Assembly (NCBI GenBank): GCA_964437415.1
Contig: CAYTGN010000005.1
Coordinates: 1-64,000 of the forward strand
Reading direction: 5' to 3'
Length of the DNA: 64,000 bases
Origin: CADEDV01 sp964437415
GTDB lineage: Bacteria; Bacteroidota; Bacteroidia; Chitinophagales; Chitinophagaceae
Position numbers and translations under genes: made by a program. This document shows, one piece after another, positions 8,955-18,107 of this stretch (position 1 is the stretch's first letter; the number at the start of each line of letters is the position of its first letter). The notes beneath the pieces were generated by a model, which ran no database searches, was not told the DNA's origin, and saw nothing but the letters and a program-made list of their open reading frames with translations.

Positions 8955-10742
8955 TTAATCCCTTCGCACCCTGAAGTTGCAGGTAACCGTACGGGTGACG
9001 CCTGAGAAATTCATTTGTACATTGAAGCTGCCTGCAATAAAGCCGGTTGTTACCGGTCCAAACTCAGATACAGTGACCGCCGGGTTTGCCGAAACGATCT
9101 GCTGGCTGTTTATGCCTGCACCCAAAGAGATCATACAATTACTGATATTAAAGCTGCCGGTGGCTGTAGCAGGGAAAGTAACATTAATAAAGTTGTTGGA
9201 GCCGGCAGACCTGTAAGCATACAGCGTTTTATTGGTGTTGACAGCGCCGGAGTCCATCAGCACCAGGTTATCTGGCGGCTCAACAAAATTGTGGGGTGTT
9301 CCATCTATCAGCAACTCTACAAATTGTGTTGCAGATGTGCCGCAGGCCTGCAAAGTACCGATGTTCGCTGTTCCGCTTGTGCCGGTTCCAGAAATCGTCG
9401 CACCCTGTTGCAAAGCAGTATAATCAACCGGCAGAACAGAAAAATTAAGTGTTGTACCGCTGCAATTTAAAATTGTTAAGGAAAAAGTTCCATTTGATAC
9501 CGGGGCTGTATATGAATTGCCACCTGCAGTGTAAACAATAGCTGCTCCACTGGTTACATTGGCACTGCTACAATTCTGAATGACTCCCGTAATGGTGAGA
9601 CTGTTGGGTGCCGGTATGTTTACCGTGATCGAACCCAGAGTGGCGCTGCTGCTGAAAGGGCCTATATTCTGCGAGGCCACCACATTACCACACTGATCAA
9701 GAATTTCCAGCACCAGGGCTTCATTTCTTGGCACTTTGCCACAGAGGTTGCCCAGTGAATCGGTGCGGCCATAACCAAATGAACCATTTGGTCTTTTGAT
9801 GCGAACCTGAACATTGTTCAATGGGTTGGCATGAACCGGTTCTGTAATGGTCATACAAATATCAACAAGCGGAAAAGGGGCATCGCAGTTCCAGAATGAA
9901 AAATGAGACACTTCTGCTATATAAAGGTTGCCGCTTTTCTTTGCCTGTCCTTCCTGCTTCCACCGACCGTTGGTCTCATCAAAATGCCAGAGGTCTATCG
10001 TGGCCGGTGCAGTAGCTGAAATTGAAGCAGGAACCGGGAACGTAAGCTCTGCTTTTTTGCCCGAAGCAATCTTCAGTGCCTGGCCTCCGCCACCTGTCAA
10101 TTCCACACCCAGCATCCCAAAACTTTCAAGACCTCTTTCTTCTCCGGCTGTAGTGATACCGCGGAGATCACCGGGCATGATATAAGGAAAATCAGTGCTG
10201 GTGGGATCAAGCCATGTCATTGCCACATTCACAGTTCCTGTATAGGCATTTCCTGATGCATCGGTGACTGCATCAGCAGGCATCACCAATTTGGCCCCAC
10301 CTGCAAGATTCACTGTTCCTCCGGTGGAACCGGCAAAGGCTCCGCTACTATTTTTTCGTAGCAATTTGATACGAACAGTATGAACTCTGTCTGTTACCGT
10401 CAGGAAACTCCTGCTGCCGGCGAAAAAACCATTCTTTGTGACTTTCACATGCCCGTTATTTTTTGACAGGGAAATATTCTTAAAAGCAAAAACACCATAG
10501 CGATCGGTGCTGGTTATGCTGCCTCCGCTTGTAACAGTCGCCCCTGAAACAGGTACATTGTTCTCATCCACCACTATCCCCCTTATACCGGCATTCACTT
10601 TTTCCATGTCAATATCAACAGGAGGCGGAGCCGGGTCGCCAATATCACCTATGACCTCTTTCTGGCAGCCGGTCGAAAAAAATAATGCAATAGATAAGAT
10701 CAGGGCAGCAATTGCTGAAAAACGCAGGACAATTTTTTTCAT
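8955..10742 (-). CDS. Large lipoprotein with carboxypeptidase-regulatory-like domain
   Basis: 595 residues. A lipoprotein signal ends at Cys26 (FFSTGCQKE). Residues about 50-130 form a CarboxypepD_reg-like beta-sandwich (IRGIVVDENNVPVSGATVTSG), common in surface-anchored Bacteroidota proteins. The middle contains a GGTVNLAGGAKLVMPADA stretch and a W-H-F-D-E segment like those of other Bacteroidota lipoproteins that carry several Ig-like domains; a second carboxypeptidase-regulatory-like unit (VQVRIKRPNGSFGYGRTDSLGNLCG) follows, then beta-rich repeats to the end. Probably cell-surface or periplasmic; ligand or partner unknown. It is a single-gene unit with its own terminator. Confidence 0.75.
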   Translation of the reverse strand: MKKIVLRFSAIAALILSIALFFSTGCQKEVIGDIGDPAPPPVDIDMEKVNAGIRGIVVDENNVPVSGATVTSGGSITSTDRYGVFAFKNISLSKNNGHVKVTKNGFFAGSRSFLTVTDRVHTVRIKLLRKNSSGAFAGSTGGTVNLAGGAKLVMPADAVTDASGNAYTGTVNVAMTWLDPTSTDFPYIMPGDLRGITTAGEERGLESFGMLGVELTGGGGQALKIASGKKAELTFPVPASISATAPATIDLWHFDETNGRWKQEGQAKKSGNLYIAEVSHFSFWNCDAPFPLVDICMTITEPVHANPLNNVQVRIKRPNGSFGYGRTDSLGNLCGKVPRNEALVLEILDQCGNVVASQNIGPFSSSATLGSITVNIPAPNSLTITGVIQNCSSANVTSGAAIVYTAGGNSYTAPVSNGTFSLTILNCSGTTLNFSVLPVDYTALQQGATISGTGTSGTANIGTLQACGTSATQFVELLIDGTPHNFVEPPDNLVLMDSGAVNTNKTLYAYRSAGSNNFINVTFPATATGSFNISNCMISLGAGINSQQIVSANPAVTVSEFGPVTTGFIAGSFNVQMNFSGVTRTVTCNFRVRRD

Positions 10743-10860
10743 ACAGTTGGTTTAGAAAGTAGAATATATCAACAGGATATAGTTTAAATATCCCATAAAA
10801 TTAATCAATCTGTTTCCGGATGCAAGTTTGTATCTTTAAAATCCTCCTAAAAAAATAACT

Positions 10861-11712
10861 ATGGATCAACGATTTATTAACCTCTACGACGAGTACACCC
10901 ACAAACCACTTAACCGGCAGGAATTTCTCAAAAGACTGACAATACTTGCCGGCGGAACCGCTGCAGCAATGGCCCTGCTTCCCCTGCTGGAAGTGAATTA
11001 TGCCAATGCCGCTGTGACCAGCAGTGATGACTTGTTTACAGAATACATTACCTACCCCGGTGTTCCTGCTGAAATGAAAGCCTATGTAGCAAGACCTAAA
11101 GAGGAAAAGAAATATGCAGCGGTGGTGGTAATCCATGAAAACCGCGGCCTTAATGCCCATATTGAAGATGTGGCACGCCGGGCCGCCAATGCCGGTTACC
11201 TCGCAATAGCACCCAATGCACTGGCGCCATTAGGTGGCACCCCGGAAAATGCAGATGAAGCGAGAACAAAATTCCAGCAACTAAAAGCAGAGGACAACCT
11301 GAAGAACTTTTTAGGTGTTTTTGACTATTTGCCAAACAGAAAAGACTACAACGGCAATGTGGGTTGTGTGGGATTTTGCTGGGGGGGAGCTATGTCCAAC
11401 AACCTTGCAGTAAATGTTCCCGTTCTGAAAGCTGCTGTTCCTTTCTATGGCCGCCAGCCTAAAGCGGAGGATGTGCCAAAAATAAAAGCCGCCCTGCAAT
11501 TGCATTATGCAGAGATGGACCAGGGAGTAAATGCAGGAATTGCAACCTATGAAGAGGCCTTAAAAAATAATAAGATCACTTATGAAATGTATATGTATGA
11601 AGGCGCACAACATGCTTTTCATAATGATACAGCCCCGACAAGATATAATGAAGCAGCGGCTAAATTAGCCTGGCAACGGGCAATAGAGTTTTTTGGGAAA
11701 CACCTGAAATAA
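10861..11712 (+). CDS. Dienelactone hydrolase family protein
   Basis: 283 residues, alpha/beta-hydrolase fold. The family's Cys-Asp-His triad is visible: nucleophile elbow GFCWGG with Cys173, Asp220 (HYAEMDQG) and His251 (GAQHAFHND). The N-terminus has a hydrophobic stretch (LKRLTILAGGTAAAMALLPLLE) after Asn-Arg-Gln, which may be a Tat-like export signal or membrane anchor, so the enzyme is probably periplasmic. Family members hydrolyse dienelactones and related esters; the native substrate here is unknown. A TATCTTTA box at 10831-10838 is a possible -7 promoter element. Confidence 0.88.
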   Translation: MDQRFINLYDEYTHKPLNRQEFLKRLTILAGGTAAAMALLPLLEVNYANAAVTSSDDLFTEYITYPGVPAEMKAYVARPKEEKKYAAVVVIHENRGLNAHIEDVARRAANAGYLAIAPNALAPLGGTPENADEARTKFQQLKAEDNLKNFLGVFDYLPNRKDYNGNVGCVGFCWGGAMSNNLAVNVPVLKAAVPFYGRQPKAEDVPKIKAALQLHYAEMDQGVNAGIATYEEALKNNKITYEMYMYEGAQHAFHNDTAPTRYNEAAAKLAWQRAIEFFGKHLK

Positions 11713-11720
11713 AAATAAAA

Positions 11721-11743
11721 AGAGGACTTAGTCCTCCTTTTTT
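11721..11743. terminator. Bidirectional terminator between convergent genes
   Basis: Stem GAGGAC/GTCCTC (11722-11727 with 11731-11736), 3-nt loop, T-run on the plus strand and TTTTTATTTTTATTT on the minus strand. It serves the hydrolase and the DUF4399 gene. Confidence 0.75.
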
Positions 11744-11751
11744 ATAATTAT

Positions 11752-12267
11752 TTATTGTTTTACTTCCACCGTCACAGAGGTTGCCATCCTGCCGCCATAG
11801 GAACGATGCAGCCCGTCGGCAAACTGTAAAGTGATACGATGTTTACCCGGCGCCAGTTTCAGTTCTGTTTCTGTTTGCCCGCGGCCAAAATGAATATGTG
11901 CTGAATCCATCGGGATGACTTTGCCTGTTTCCACTGAGTCACCGGCATCTACAAGAATGTGATGATGACCAACTCCGGCAATCACCGGGCCTGCCGTATC
12001 AACCCTGATGCCATTGGTACCCATTTCTACCCGCAGAGGTGAAGAAACAGTTGCGCCGTCTTTCAGATTTTTGAAAAATACATTTGCGCCTTCGGGCACA
12101 GCAGGTAATTCAGGCACGCCGCCGGTTGTTCCCGCATTATGATCCATGCTGTGGTCATTGCCGCTGCCGGAGTCCTTGTCTGTTTTATCCGCATCGCCTG
12201 CATTGTTACATGCCAGCATCAAAACCAGGCCAGCTACAGGAAAAATGAATTTTATTTTCATACTCAT
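11752..12267 (-). CDS. DUF4399 lipoprotein
   Basis: 171 residues. The lipobox ends in Cys20 (LVLMLACNN). A Gly/Asp/His-rich linker (SGSGNDHSMDHNAGTTGG) precedes a DUF4399 domain with conserved stretches VFFKNLKDGATVSSP, GVGHHHILVD and PGKHRITLQFADG. The His-rich segments suggest metal contact, but none is shown for the family. Starts at 12285, 12267 and 12261 are possible; 12267 and 12261 both place the signal peptide at the N-terminus. It is divergent from the J-domain gene. Confidence 0.82.
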   Translation of the reverse strand: MSMKIKFIFPVAGLVLMLACNNAGDADKTDKDSGSGNDHSMDHNAGTTGGVPELPAVPEGANVFFKNLKDGATVSSPLRVEMGTNGIRVDTAGPVIAGVGHHHILVDAGDSVETGKVIPMDSAHIHFGRGQTETELKLAPGKHRITLQFADGLHRSYGGRMATSVTVEVKQ

Positions 12268-12312
12268 TAAATTATTTATCGCCAAAGGTAGCTCTATTTT
12301 GAAGACGGTTGA

Positions 12313-12999
12313 ATGATGAATGATAAACGGGGCGAAGCATTAACTTCGCATTCCCGGATGCACCTGAAAGATTATTACCAAATACTGGAACTGGAGCCTT
12401 CTGCCGGTTTATCAGAGATCAAACAGGCATACAGGCGGCTGGCGCAAATTCACCATCCCGACAAGAATAACAACGATCCTTATTCTGCCTCCCTGTTTGC
12501 GGATATTAAGGAAGCTTATGAAGTGCTGACCAATCCTTCTAAAAAAGAGCAATACCTGCAGCAACGATGGTATAATCAAAGCATCGGAAAAAAGAAAACA
12601 CAACAGGTCATTACCCCGGCCAATATCTTAAAAGAATCATTGGAATTAGAAAGATATGTTGCTGCACTGGATGTGCACCGGATGGACAAAGAGGGTTTGC
12701 TGGAATATATCCTGGCCCATTTGAATGACACTGTCATAAAGAAACTGAATGAATTCAATGAACAGGATGTGAATGATACCATCATTCAAACCACCTTAAA
12801 AAGTATGCGGGTGCTGAAGACCTGGCAGGCTATCCGTGCGGCCACTCCGTTATATCAACTGGCAGGCGCCGGATCAAAAATGTTGATTGATGACACACTT
12901 CGTGAGATGAAACGGAAAGAAAAATGGGAAAGCAAAGAGCTATTGATCGTTCTGCTGGTCACTCTTGTTATTTGCCTGGTCATCTGGCTGAGTTTGTAA
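12313..12999 (+). CDS. J-domain membrane-anchored protein
   Basis: 228 residues. A DnaJ J-domain occupies about residues 19-85 (KDYYQILELEPSAGLSEIKQAY...) with the essential HPD triad in IHHPDKN, so it should stimulate a DnaK/Hsp70 partner. There is no Gly/Phe or zinc-finger region, so it is not a general DnaJ. The C-terminus ends in one hydrophobic helix (LLIVLLVTLVICLVIWLSL), indicating tail anchoring in the inner membrane with the J-domain in the cytoplasm. The ATG at 12358 (MHLKDYY) is an equally plausible start because J-domains usually begin right at the N-terminus. Confidence 0.82.
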   Translation: MMNDKRGEALTSHSRMHLKDYYQILELEPSAGLSEIKQAYRRLAQIHHPDKNNNDPYSASLFADIKEAYEVLTNPSKKEQYLQQRWYNQSIGKKKTQQVITPANILKESLELERYVAALDVHRMDKEGLLEYILAHLNDTVIKKLNEFNEQDVNDTIIQTTLKSMRVLKTWQAIRAATPLYQLAGAGSKMLIDDTLREMKRKEKWESKELLIVLLVTLVICLVIWLSL

Positions 13000-13128
13000 A
13001 CAAATTAAATTATTTTTTTTTAAAATATAAAATAGCCTAATTTCCTCTATTCTTTCTTCCCCCCTGAAGACCCCATCTGTTCTGCTACGAGAACTAAGCA
13101 TCATTTCTTAACCACAAAACAAAACATC

Positions 13129-13686
13129 ATGAAACAGATTTTTATGGGTTTGGCCCTGTCCGTATTCCTGCTTGCCTGCAACAACGAGAAAAAAGATGAC
13201 CAGCCTGCTGATGGGGGAACAACCGTGAGCTCCGACGGCAAAACACCCGACAGCGAATTATTGGATGTTAGCGAAGGAGATATTGTGAAAAACTCATTTA
13301 ATGCGCTAAGTAAGGGAGATATTGACGCAATGACAGCTAATTTTGCTGATACTATTCGTTATAACTGGTCGAATGGTGACAGTCTTGTTGGTAAAAAAGC
13401 TGTGGTTGATTACTGGACCAGCCGCAAGGGAATTCTTGATTCGTTGAGCTTTTCCGAAGAAATCATTCTTCCCGTGCAGGTAAATAAACCGCAGGCAGAG
13501 TCCGTATCACCCGGAAAATGGATATTATACTGGTCAATGGTGAATGTGAAATATAAAAACGGAAAAAAACTTACTTTCTGGTCGCACAGTGTTAATCACC
13601 TGAACAAGGACGGGAAAGTTGATTTTATCAGCATATACCAGGACAGGGCGCCGATCATTGAAGCCACAAAGGACCTTGTAAAATAA
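13129..13686 (+). CDS. NTF2-like (SnoaL-type) lipoprotein
   Basis: 185 residues. Lipoprotein signal with Cys17 (FLLACNNEKKDD), an acidic linker, then an NTF2/SnoaL-like fold from about residue 55 (VKNSFNALSKGDIDAMTANFADTI) with the typical Trp-rich strands (GKWILYWSMVNVKYKNGK). Members of this fold range from enzymes to ligand-binding proteins; nothing in the sequence fixes the role. It is probably periplasmic and membrane-attached. Confidence 0.77.
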   Translation: MKQIFMGLALSVFLLACNNEKKDDQPADGGTTVSSDGKTPDSELLDVSEGDIVKNSFNALSKGDIDAMTANFADTIRYNWSNGDSLVGKKAVVDYWTSRKGILDSLSFSEEIILPVQVNKPQAESVSPGKWILYWSMVNVKYKNGKKLTFWSHSVNHLNKDGKVDFISIYQDRAPIIEATKDLVK

Positions 13687-13705
13687 AAGTTTGCTATTGT
13701 ACGAA

Positions 13706-13737
13706 AGGCCCCGCTTCCTGCAAAGAAGGCGGGGCTT
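13706..13737 (+). terminator. Terminator-like hairpin overlapping the next promoter
   Basis: Stem GCCCCGC/GCGGGGC (13708-13714 with 13729-13735), extendable by two weaker pairs. The downstream sequence is TTATCTTT rather than a pure T-run, and it is also the -7 box of the following ABC-F gene. Confidence 0.5.
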
Positions 13738-13744
13738 ATCTTTG
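13737..13744 (+). promoter_or_regulatory. -7 promoter box immediately before the ABC-F start
   Basis: TATCTTTG fits TAnnTTTG, with only 4 nt to the ATG at 13749. If used, transcription would start at or inside the first codon, giving a leaderless or nearly leaderless message. Confidence 0.45.
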
Positions 13745-13748
13745 CGCC

Positions 13749-15647
13749 ATGCATTATGTTTCTGCAGAAGGGCTTACCAAGAGTTATGGCATCACTCCCC
13801 TTTTTTCCGGCATCTCATTTCATATTGAGGAAGGCGACAAGATCGCACTGGTGGCCCGGAACGGATCAGGTAAAACCACCCTCCTCAAAATTCTTGCCGG
13901 CAAGGAAACGGCTGACGATGGCAAATGCCGGATACATAAAGATGTAGATGTGGTATTGTTTGAACAGGAGCCTTCTTTTATTGAAGAAAGATCAATCCTC
14001 GAAAATATTTTTTTCCACGACCACCCCATCATCAATGCCATTAAAGAATATGAAGCCATCAGTGTAGAGGGTAATCCTGAAAAACTCAGCGCTGCCATCA
14101 TTAAAATGGATGAACTCGGCGCCTGGGATTTTGATGCCAAAGTAAAACAGGTATTGGGCAAGTTGAATATTCATCACCTGCATCAGCCCGTAAATACCCT
14201 GAGCGGGGGGCAACGCAAAAGAGTGGCACTCGCCAAAACACTTATTGATATTGGCTTTGAACACAAGCATGTGCTGCTGATCATGGACGAACCCACCAAC
14301 CACCTGGATGTGGAAATGGTGGAATGGCTCGAGCATTATTTAGATAAAGAAAATGTGACCCTGCTGCTGGTGACGCATGACCGGTATTTCCTTGATACAG
14401 TTTGTGAAGAAATATGGGAGCTTGATGGCAGCAACCTGTATGTGTATAAAGGAGATTATGAAAATTACCTGGAGAAAAAAGCAGCAAGGCTGGAAAATGA
14501 GCAGGCAAGTATTGATAAAGCAAGAAACACTTACCGGAAAGAACTGGAATGGATGCGGAAGCAACCCAAAGCAAGAACCACCAAGAGCAAAAGCCGGCAA
14601 GATAATTTTTACGAAGTTGAAAAGAGAGCCACACAAAAAACAGATGAAGAGCAACTGCAATTGCAGATGAAAATGAACCGGCTTGGCGGAAAAGTGGCGG
14701 AGTTAAAAAAACTATACAAAAGCTATGGGGATAAAGTGATCATGAAGGGCTTTGATTATACTTTTAAGAAAGGAGAACGGATTGGTATCATTGGAAAGAA
14801 CGGAGCCGGAAAATCAACGTTCATTAATATCCTTCAGGGAATTGAACCTGCCGACAGCGGCAAAGTGAATGTAGGTGATACGGTTATTTTTGGTAACTAC
14901 GCCCAACAGGGACTGCTGATAAAAGAAGATATGCGGGTCATTGAGTTTGTCAAAAATATAGCCGAGAATTTTCCGCTGGCATCGGGCGGCTCACTCAGTG
15001 CGGCCCAGTTTCTGCAATTGTTCCTTTTCGATCCTGACAAACAATATACTTATATCAGCAGCCTGAGCGGTGGCGAGAAAAGAAGGCTGCATTTACTATC
15101 TATTCTTTTCCGCAATCCCAATTTTTTAATTCTGGATGAACCTACAAATGACCTTGACCTGCCTACACTTTCCGTATTGGAAAATTTTTTGAATGAATTT
15201 CCCGGCTGCCTCATCATTGTTTCGCATGACCGCTATTTCATGGACCGCCTGGTGGATCATTTATTTGTGTTTGAAGGAGACGGAGTGATCAGGGATTTTC
15301 CCGGCAATTATTCACAGTACCGGCTCGAAAAATTGAGAGCTGAAAATCAGCCACGGCAAATGCCGGGTCAGCAAGCGAATGAAAAAAATGAAATCCTAAG
15401 TAAGACTCTGCCAGAACCGGATAATAAAAGGAGGCAACTAACCTTTAAAGAAAAAAGGGAGTTTGAACAGCTTGAACAGGATATCACATCATTGACAAAA
15501 GAAAAAGAAGTTATCTCTGAAAAATTAAACAGCGGTGACACTTCTTTTGAAGAATTACAGCAATTGTCTGGTCGTATCGGCGAGGTGACACGACAATTAG
15601 ATGAGAAAGAACTGCGCTGGCTGGAATTAAGCGAAATCAGCAGTTGA
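13749..15647 (+). CDS. ABC-F family ATPase, Uup-like
   Basis: 632 residues with two ABC ATPase domains and no membrane segments, the layout of ABC-F proteins that act on ribosomes or, for Uup, on DNA/ribosome processes. First domain: Walker A ARNGSGKT, signature LSGGQRKR, Walker B LLIMDEPTNHLD. Second: GKNGAGKST, LSGGEKRR, LILDEPTNDLD. Between them is a charged linker (about residues 235-320), and after residue 535 comes a C-terminal coiled-coil extension, as in Uup. The first Walker A begins with Ala where Gly is usual; such changes are tolerated. Single-gene unit. Confidence 0.92.
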   Translation: MHYVSAEGLTKSYGITPLFSGISFHIEEGDKIALVARNGSGKTTLLKILAGKETADDGKCRIHKDVDVVLFEQEPSFIEERSILENIFFHDHPIINAIKEYEAISVEGNPEKLSAAIIKMDELGAWDFDAKVKQVLGKLNIHHLHQPVNTLSGGQRKRVALAKTLIDIGFEHKHVLLIMDEPTNHLDVEMVEWLEHYLDKENVTLLLVTHDRYFLDTVCEEIWELDGSNLYVYKGDYENYLEKKAARLENEQASIDKARNTYRKELEWMRKQPKARTTKSKSRQDNFYEVEKRATQKTDEEQLQLQMKMNRLGGKVAELKKLYKSYGDKVIMKGFDYTFKKGERIGIIGKNGAGKSTFINILQGIEPADSGKVNVGDTVIFGNYAQQGLLIKEDMRVIEFVKNIAENFPLASGGSLSAAQFLQLFLFDPDKQYTYISSLSGGEKRRLHLLSILFRNPNFLILDEPTNDLDLPTLSVLENFLNEFPGCLIIVSHDRYFMDRLVDHLFVFEGDGVIRDFPGNYSQYRLEKLRAENQPRQMPGQQANEKNEILSKTLPEPDNKRRQLTFKEKREFEQLEQDITSLTKEKEVISEKLNSGDTSFEELQQLSGRIGEVTRQLDEKELRWLELSEISS

Positions 15648-15705
15648 AAAGCGGAAAGTGATAGCATCACAAATTTTCCTATCTTTTGCCTGCAAACCAT
15701 CCTTT

Positions 15706-16137
15706 ATGCTGCCTTTACTTCTCCAGGTATTGATAGCCGCTGCTATATTGCCGGTCAACCAGGATATGGACACATATAATGGCAGGCAAGCTCAAAAGCT
15801 TATTGACATAAAGGTCACTGCAGACGGCTGGGCGATCACCGGCAGGGACACTATCAGTGTTTTAGAAATTGCCGATGAGTTGCGAACCCGGCTTTGGAAA
15901 AGCTACCTGGGCACCGGAAAAATGCCAACAGCTATCCGCATCAGTTATGACGATAATGTGCCGCTGACCACAAGGGAAACTGCCGAAAAAGCTGTGAAAG
16001 AAGCACAAGGCAAGGCGCTGACAGAACTGTGCCTGCAAAAAAACAAAAAACGTTTTGAAGAACTCAGTGACAACCAGCAAAACAGGATCAGGAAAAAATT
16101 TCCAATTCTATTTCAACAACAATACTCAAATCCCTGA
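15706..16137 (+). CDS. Hypothetical exported protein
   Basis: 143 residues from the ATG at 15706, which puts a hydrophobic export signal (LPLLLQVLIAAAILPV) at the N-terminus; a start at 15658 would add 16 residues. The mature part has alternating strands and helices (IDIKVTADGWAITGRDTISVLEIADEL) slightly reminiscent of the periplasmic part of ExbD/TolR, followed by a basic C-terminus. The resemblance is weak and I do not assign a family. It is only 5 bp ahead of the DUF481 gene, so the two are probably co-transcribed. Confidence 0.6.
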   Translation: MLPLLLQVLIAAAILPVNQDMDTYNGRQAQKLIDIKVTADGWAITGRDTISVLEIADELRTRLWKSYLGTGKMPTAIRISYDDNVPLTTRETAEKAVKEAQGKALTELCLQKNKKRFEELSDNQQNRIRKKFPILFQQQYSNP

Positions 16138-16142
16138 CAGAT

Positions 16143-16916
16143 ATGCGAATAACCAGATTGGTCTTGTTTGGCCTCACCCTTCATCTTTATTCGGTAAGTA
16201 GCCAGTCACAAGTGATCAATATTGAAAATGCCCGTATGCAATCTGATTCGCTTGGCTGGGATGGCAGGTTTGGCGCTGGCGTAACTATTGCCAGGAATAT
16301 CCGCGACATTATTATTGTGAATGCTGCCGTTCATGTGCAGAAAAAGACTGAACGAAATCTTTGGCTCATCTATGGTAACACAGATTTTTTAAAAGCTGCA
16401 GAACAGGAGTTCTTCAATAACAGCTTTATTCATTTCCGCTTTAACCGAAAACTTGGTCCTGTAATAAGATGGGAAGCTTTCATACAGGCCCAAAACAATC
16501 ATATCACCCTGATTGATTCAAGATTGTTGTTAGGTACAGGTCCCCGTTTCAGAATACTCAAAGAAAAAAAATTACGGCTATACGCTGCTTCTTTAATAAT
16601 GTTTGAAAGAGAAAAAGAGCTCACAAACCCCGTTGTATTGCACAATGACATCCGCAGCAGCAGCTATGTTTCATTTACCATTACGCCAAATGATAATGTA
16701 GAGATCGTCAGCACCACGTTTTTCCAGCCCTTGCTAAAAAAATTGGATGATTTCAGGATCATGAATCAAAGCTCCTTTGAAATAAAAGCCAGCAGGCACC
16801 TCACTTTCAATATGCAGTGGAATTTTCTGTATGACAGATATCCGGCCGGCACAGCACCAAAAGTTAACTATAGTTTTAATACAGGCTTTGGCTATCTTTT
16901 CAGACCTAAAAAATAA
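16143..16916 (+). CDS. DUF481 outer-membrane beta-barrel-like protein
   Basis: 257 residues with an N-terminal signal peptide ending near SSQSQ. The mature sequence is built of amphipathic strands with aromatic girdles (WDGRFGAGVTIARN, FIHFRFNRKLGPVIRWEAFIQAQ, YSFNTGFGYLFRPKK ending) typical of DUF481 barrels in the outer membrane. Function unknown. It follows the hypothetical exported protein by 5 bp. Its 3' end overlaps the convergent alpha/beta-hydrolase gene by 11 bp. Confidence 0.8.
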   Translation: MRITRLVLFGLTLHLYSVSSQSQVINIENARMQSDSLGWDGRFGAGVTIARNIRDIIIVNAAVHVQKKTERNLWLIYGNTDFLKAAEQEFFNNSFIHFRFNRKLGPVIRWEAFIQAQNNHITLIDSRLLLGTGPRFRILKEKKLRLYAASLIMFEREKELTNPVVLHNDIRSSSYVSFTITPNDNVEIVSTTFFQPLLKKLDDFRIMNQSSFEIKASRHLTFNMQWNFLYDRYPAGTAPKVNYSFNTGFGYLFRPKK

Positions 16917-17853
16917 AAGAAGTATAGGCTCTTCTATCATAATACCTGTATCCTTTATTCTCCCATTTGGTGCCAGATAGAATGGAATGGATAAAACCGT
17001 TCAGTTCTACCTGTTGCGTATGATAAATTCCCCTGTCAGGGTTGGATTTGAAAAAGAATTGTATCCTTTTATCAGCGCTTTTATAAATGGAAAGACTGTC
17101 ATGCTCCGCCTTATCAAAAACAAAATCGTTCTGCAAATGCCGGAGAAACAAATGGCCACGGTGCCAGGTGCCGCCCGTGGCCGAAACAACCGGCTTGCCA
17201 TTATATAAAGCAATGCTGTCGTTATAGGCAAATAAATTCAGCGATGAACCTTTTACTTCTTTGAGCCATTTGCTGAAAACCATATAATAAGAGCTGTCAT
17301 AGCCATAATTGCTGTCAATAAAACTGATCCGTTTGATCTTTGAAGGAATATTTTGCACTCCTGCCAGATAGCCAAAGATAAAACTACCGCCACCGCTATG
17401 CCCGTTCAGATAAACCGATTTCCTTTTTGTACTGAATAACCCAGTCAATGAATCAATGATATGCGGAATGCTGATTTTAAACCCAGGATGCCGCTGCTTC
17501 CATGCCGGCCAGCTTTTAAGATTATTTTCCAGGTAAATCAGCACCACATTTTTCTTTTTTATCTTCTCCCGGATGAATAATGTCTGGGCCCTGATGTGCT
17601 GGATGTCGAAATGCCAGTCATCACCGGGTTCCATTTTCTTTCCCATGGTTTGTTCTGTGCTGTTGCCGTTGGGAAGGGCATAAAAAATAATGATCGTCTC
17701 CCTGCTTTTTTTAAAATTACCCGGTTTGTCAATGGTCACTCTTACACTGTCCCTCATATAAAACCGGCTGATCTCACCCGGAAGTTTCTGCGCATTTAAA
17801 CACAAGGGGAGCAAAAGAAGGTTTATAACATATATAGTAAACTGTTTTTTCAA
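16906..17853 (-). CDS. Secreted alpha/beta-fold hydrolase
   Basis: 315 residues with a signal peptide (KKQFTIYVINLLLLPLCLNAQ). The nucleophile elbow GHSGGG (Ser153) and the preceding SVYLNGHSG strand indicate an alpha/beta hydrolase; a late His in TWHRGHLFLR or RGIYHTQQ could complete the triad. No closer subfamily is recognised, so esterase-like activity is inference. It is convergent with the DUF481 gene. Confidence 0.7.
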   Translation of the reverse strand: MKKQFTIYVINLLLLPLCLNAQKLPGEISRFYMRDSVRVTIDKPGNFKKSRETIIIFYALPNGNSTEQTMGKKMEPGDDWHFDIQHIRAQTLFIREKIKKKNVVLIYLENNLKSWPAWKQRHPGFKISIPHIIDSLTGLFSTKRKSVYLNGHSGGGSFIFGYLAGVQNIPSKIKRISFIDSNYGYDSSYYMVFSKWLKEVKGSSLNLFAYNDSIALYNGKPVVSATGGTWHRGHLFLRHLQNDFVFDKAEHDSLSIYKSADKRIQFFFKSNPDRGIYHTQQVELNGFIHSILSGTKWENKGYRYYDRRAYTSFIF

Positions 17854-18107
17854 AGCATCTGTTCAGTAAAAAAGTAAAATCCCCATAGCATTAAAGTTAA
17901 TGTGAATAAAAAATCACAAACAATTAAATTTTCTATCGCCTTATGATCAAACAATTGTACATGAAACTCGTAGTTTTCCCATAACAACATTCATCCAAAC
18001 TGTTTGATGCATCGTAGTTTCTTTATACTTTGCGATCTCATCCGAACCCAATTCCTGCGATAAACAACAACTCCAGTATCCGGATTGTTAACTAAAATCG
18101 TAACCCC

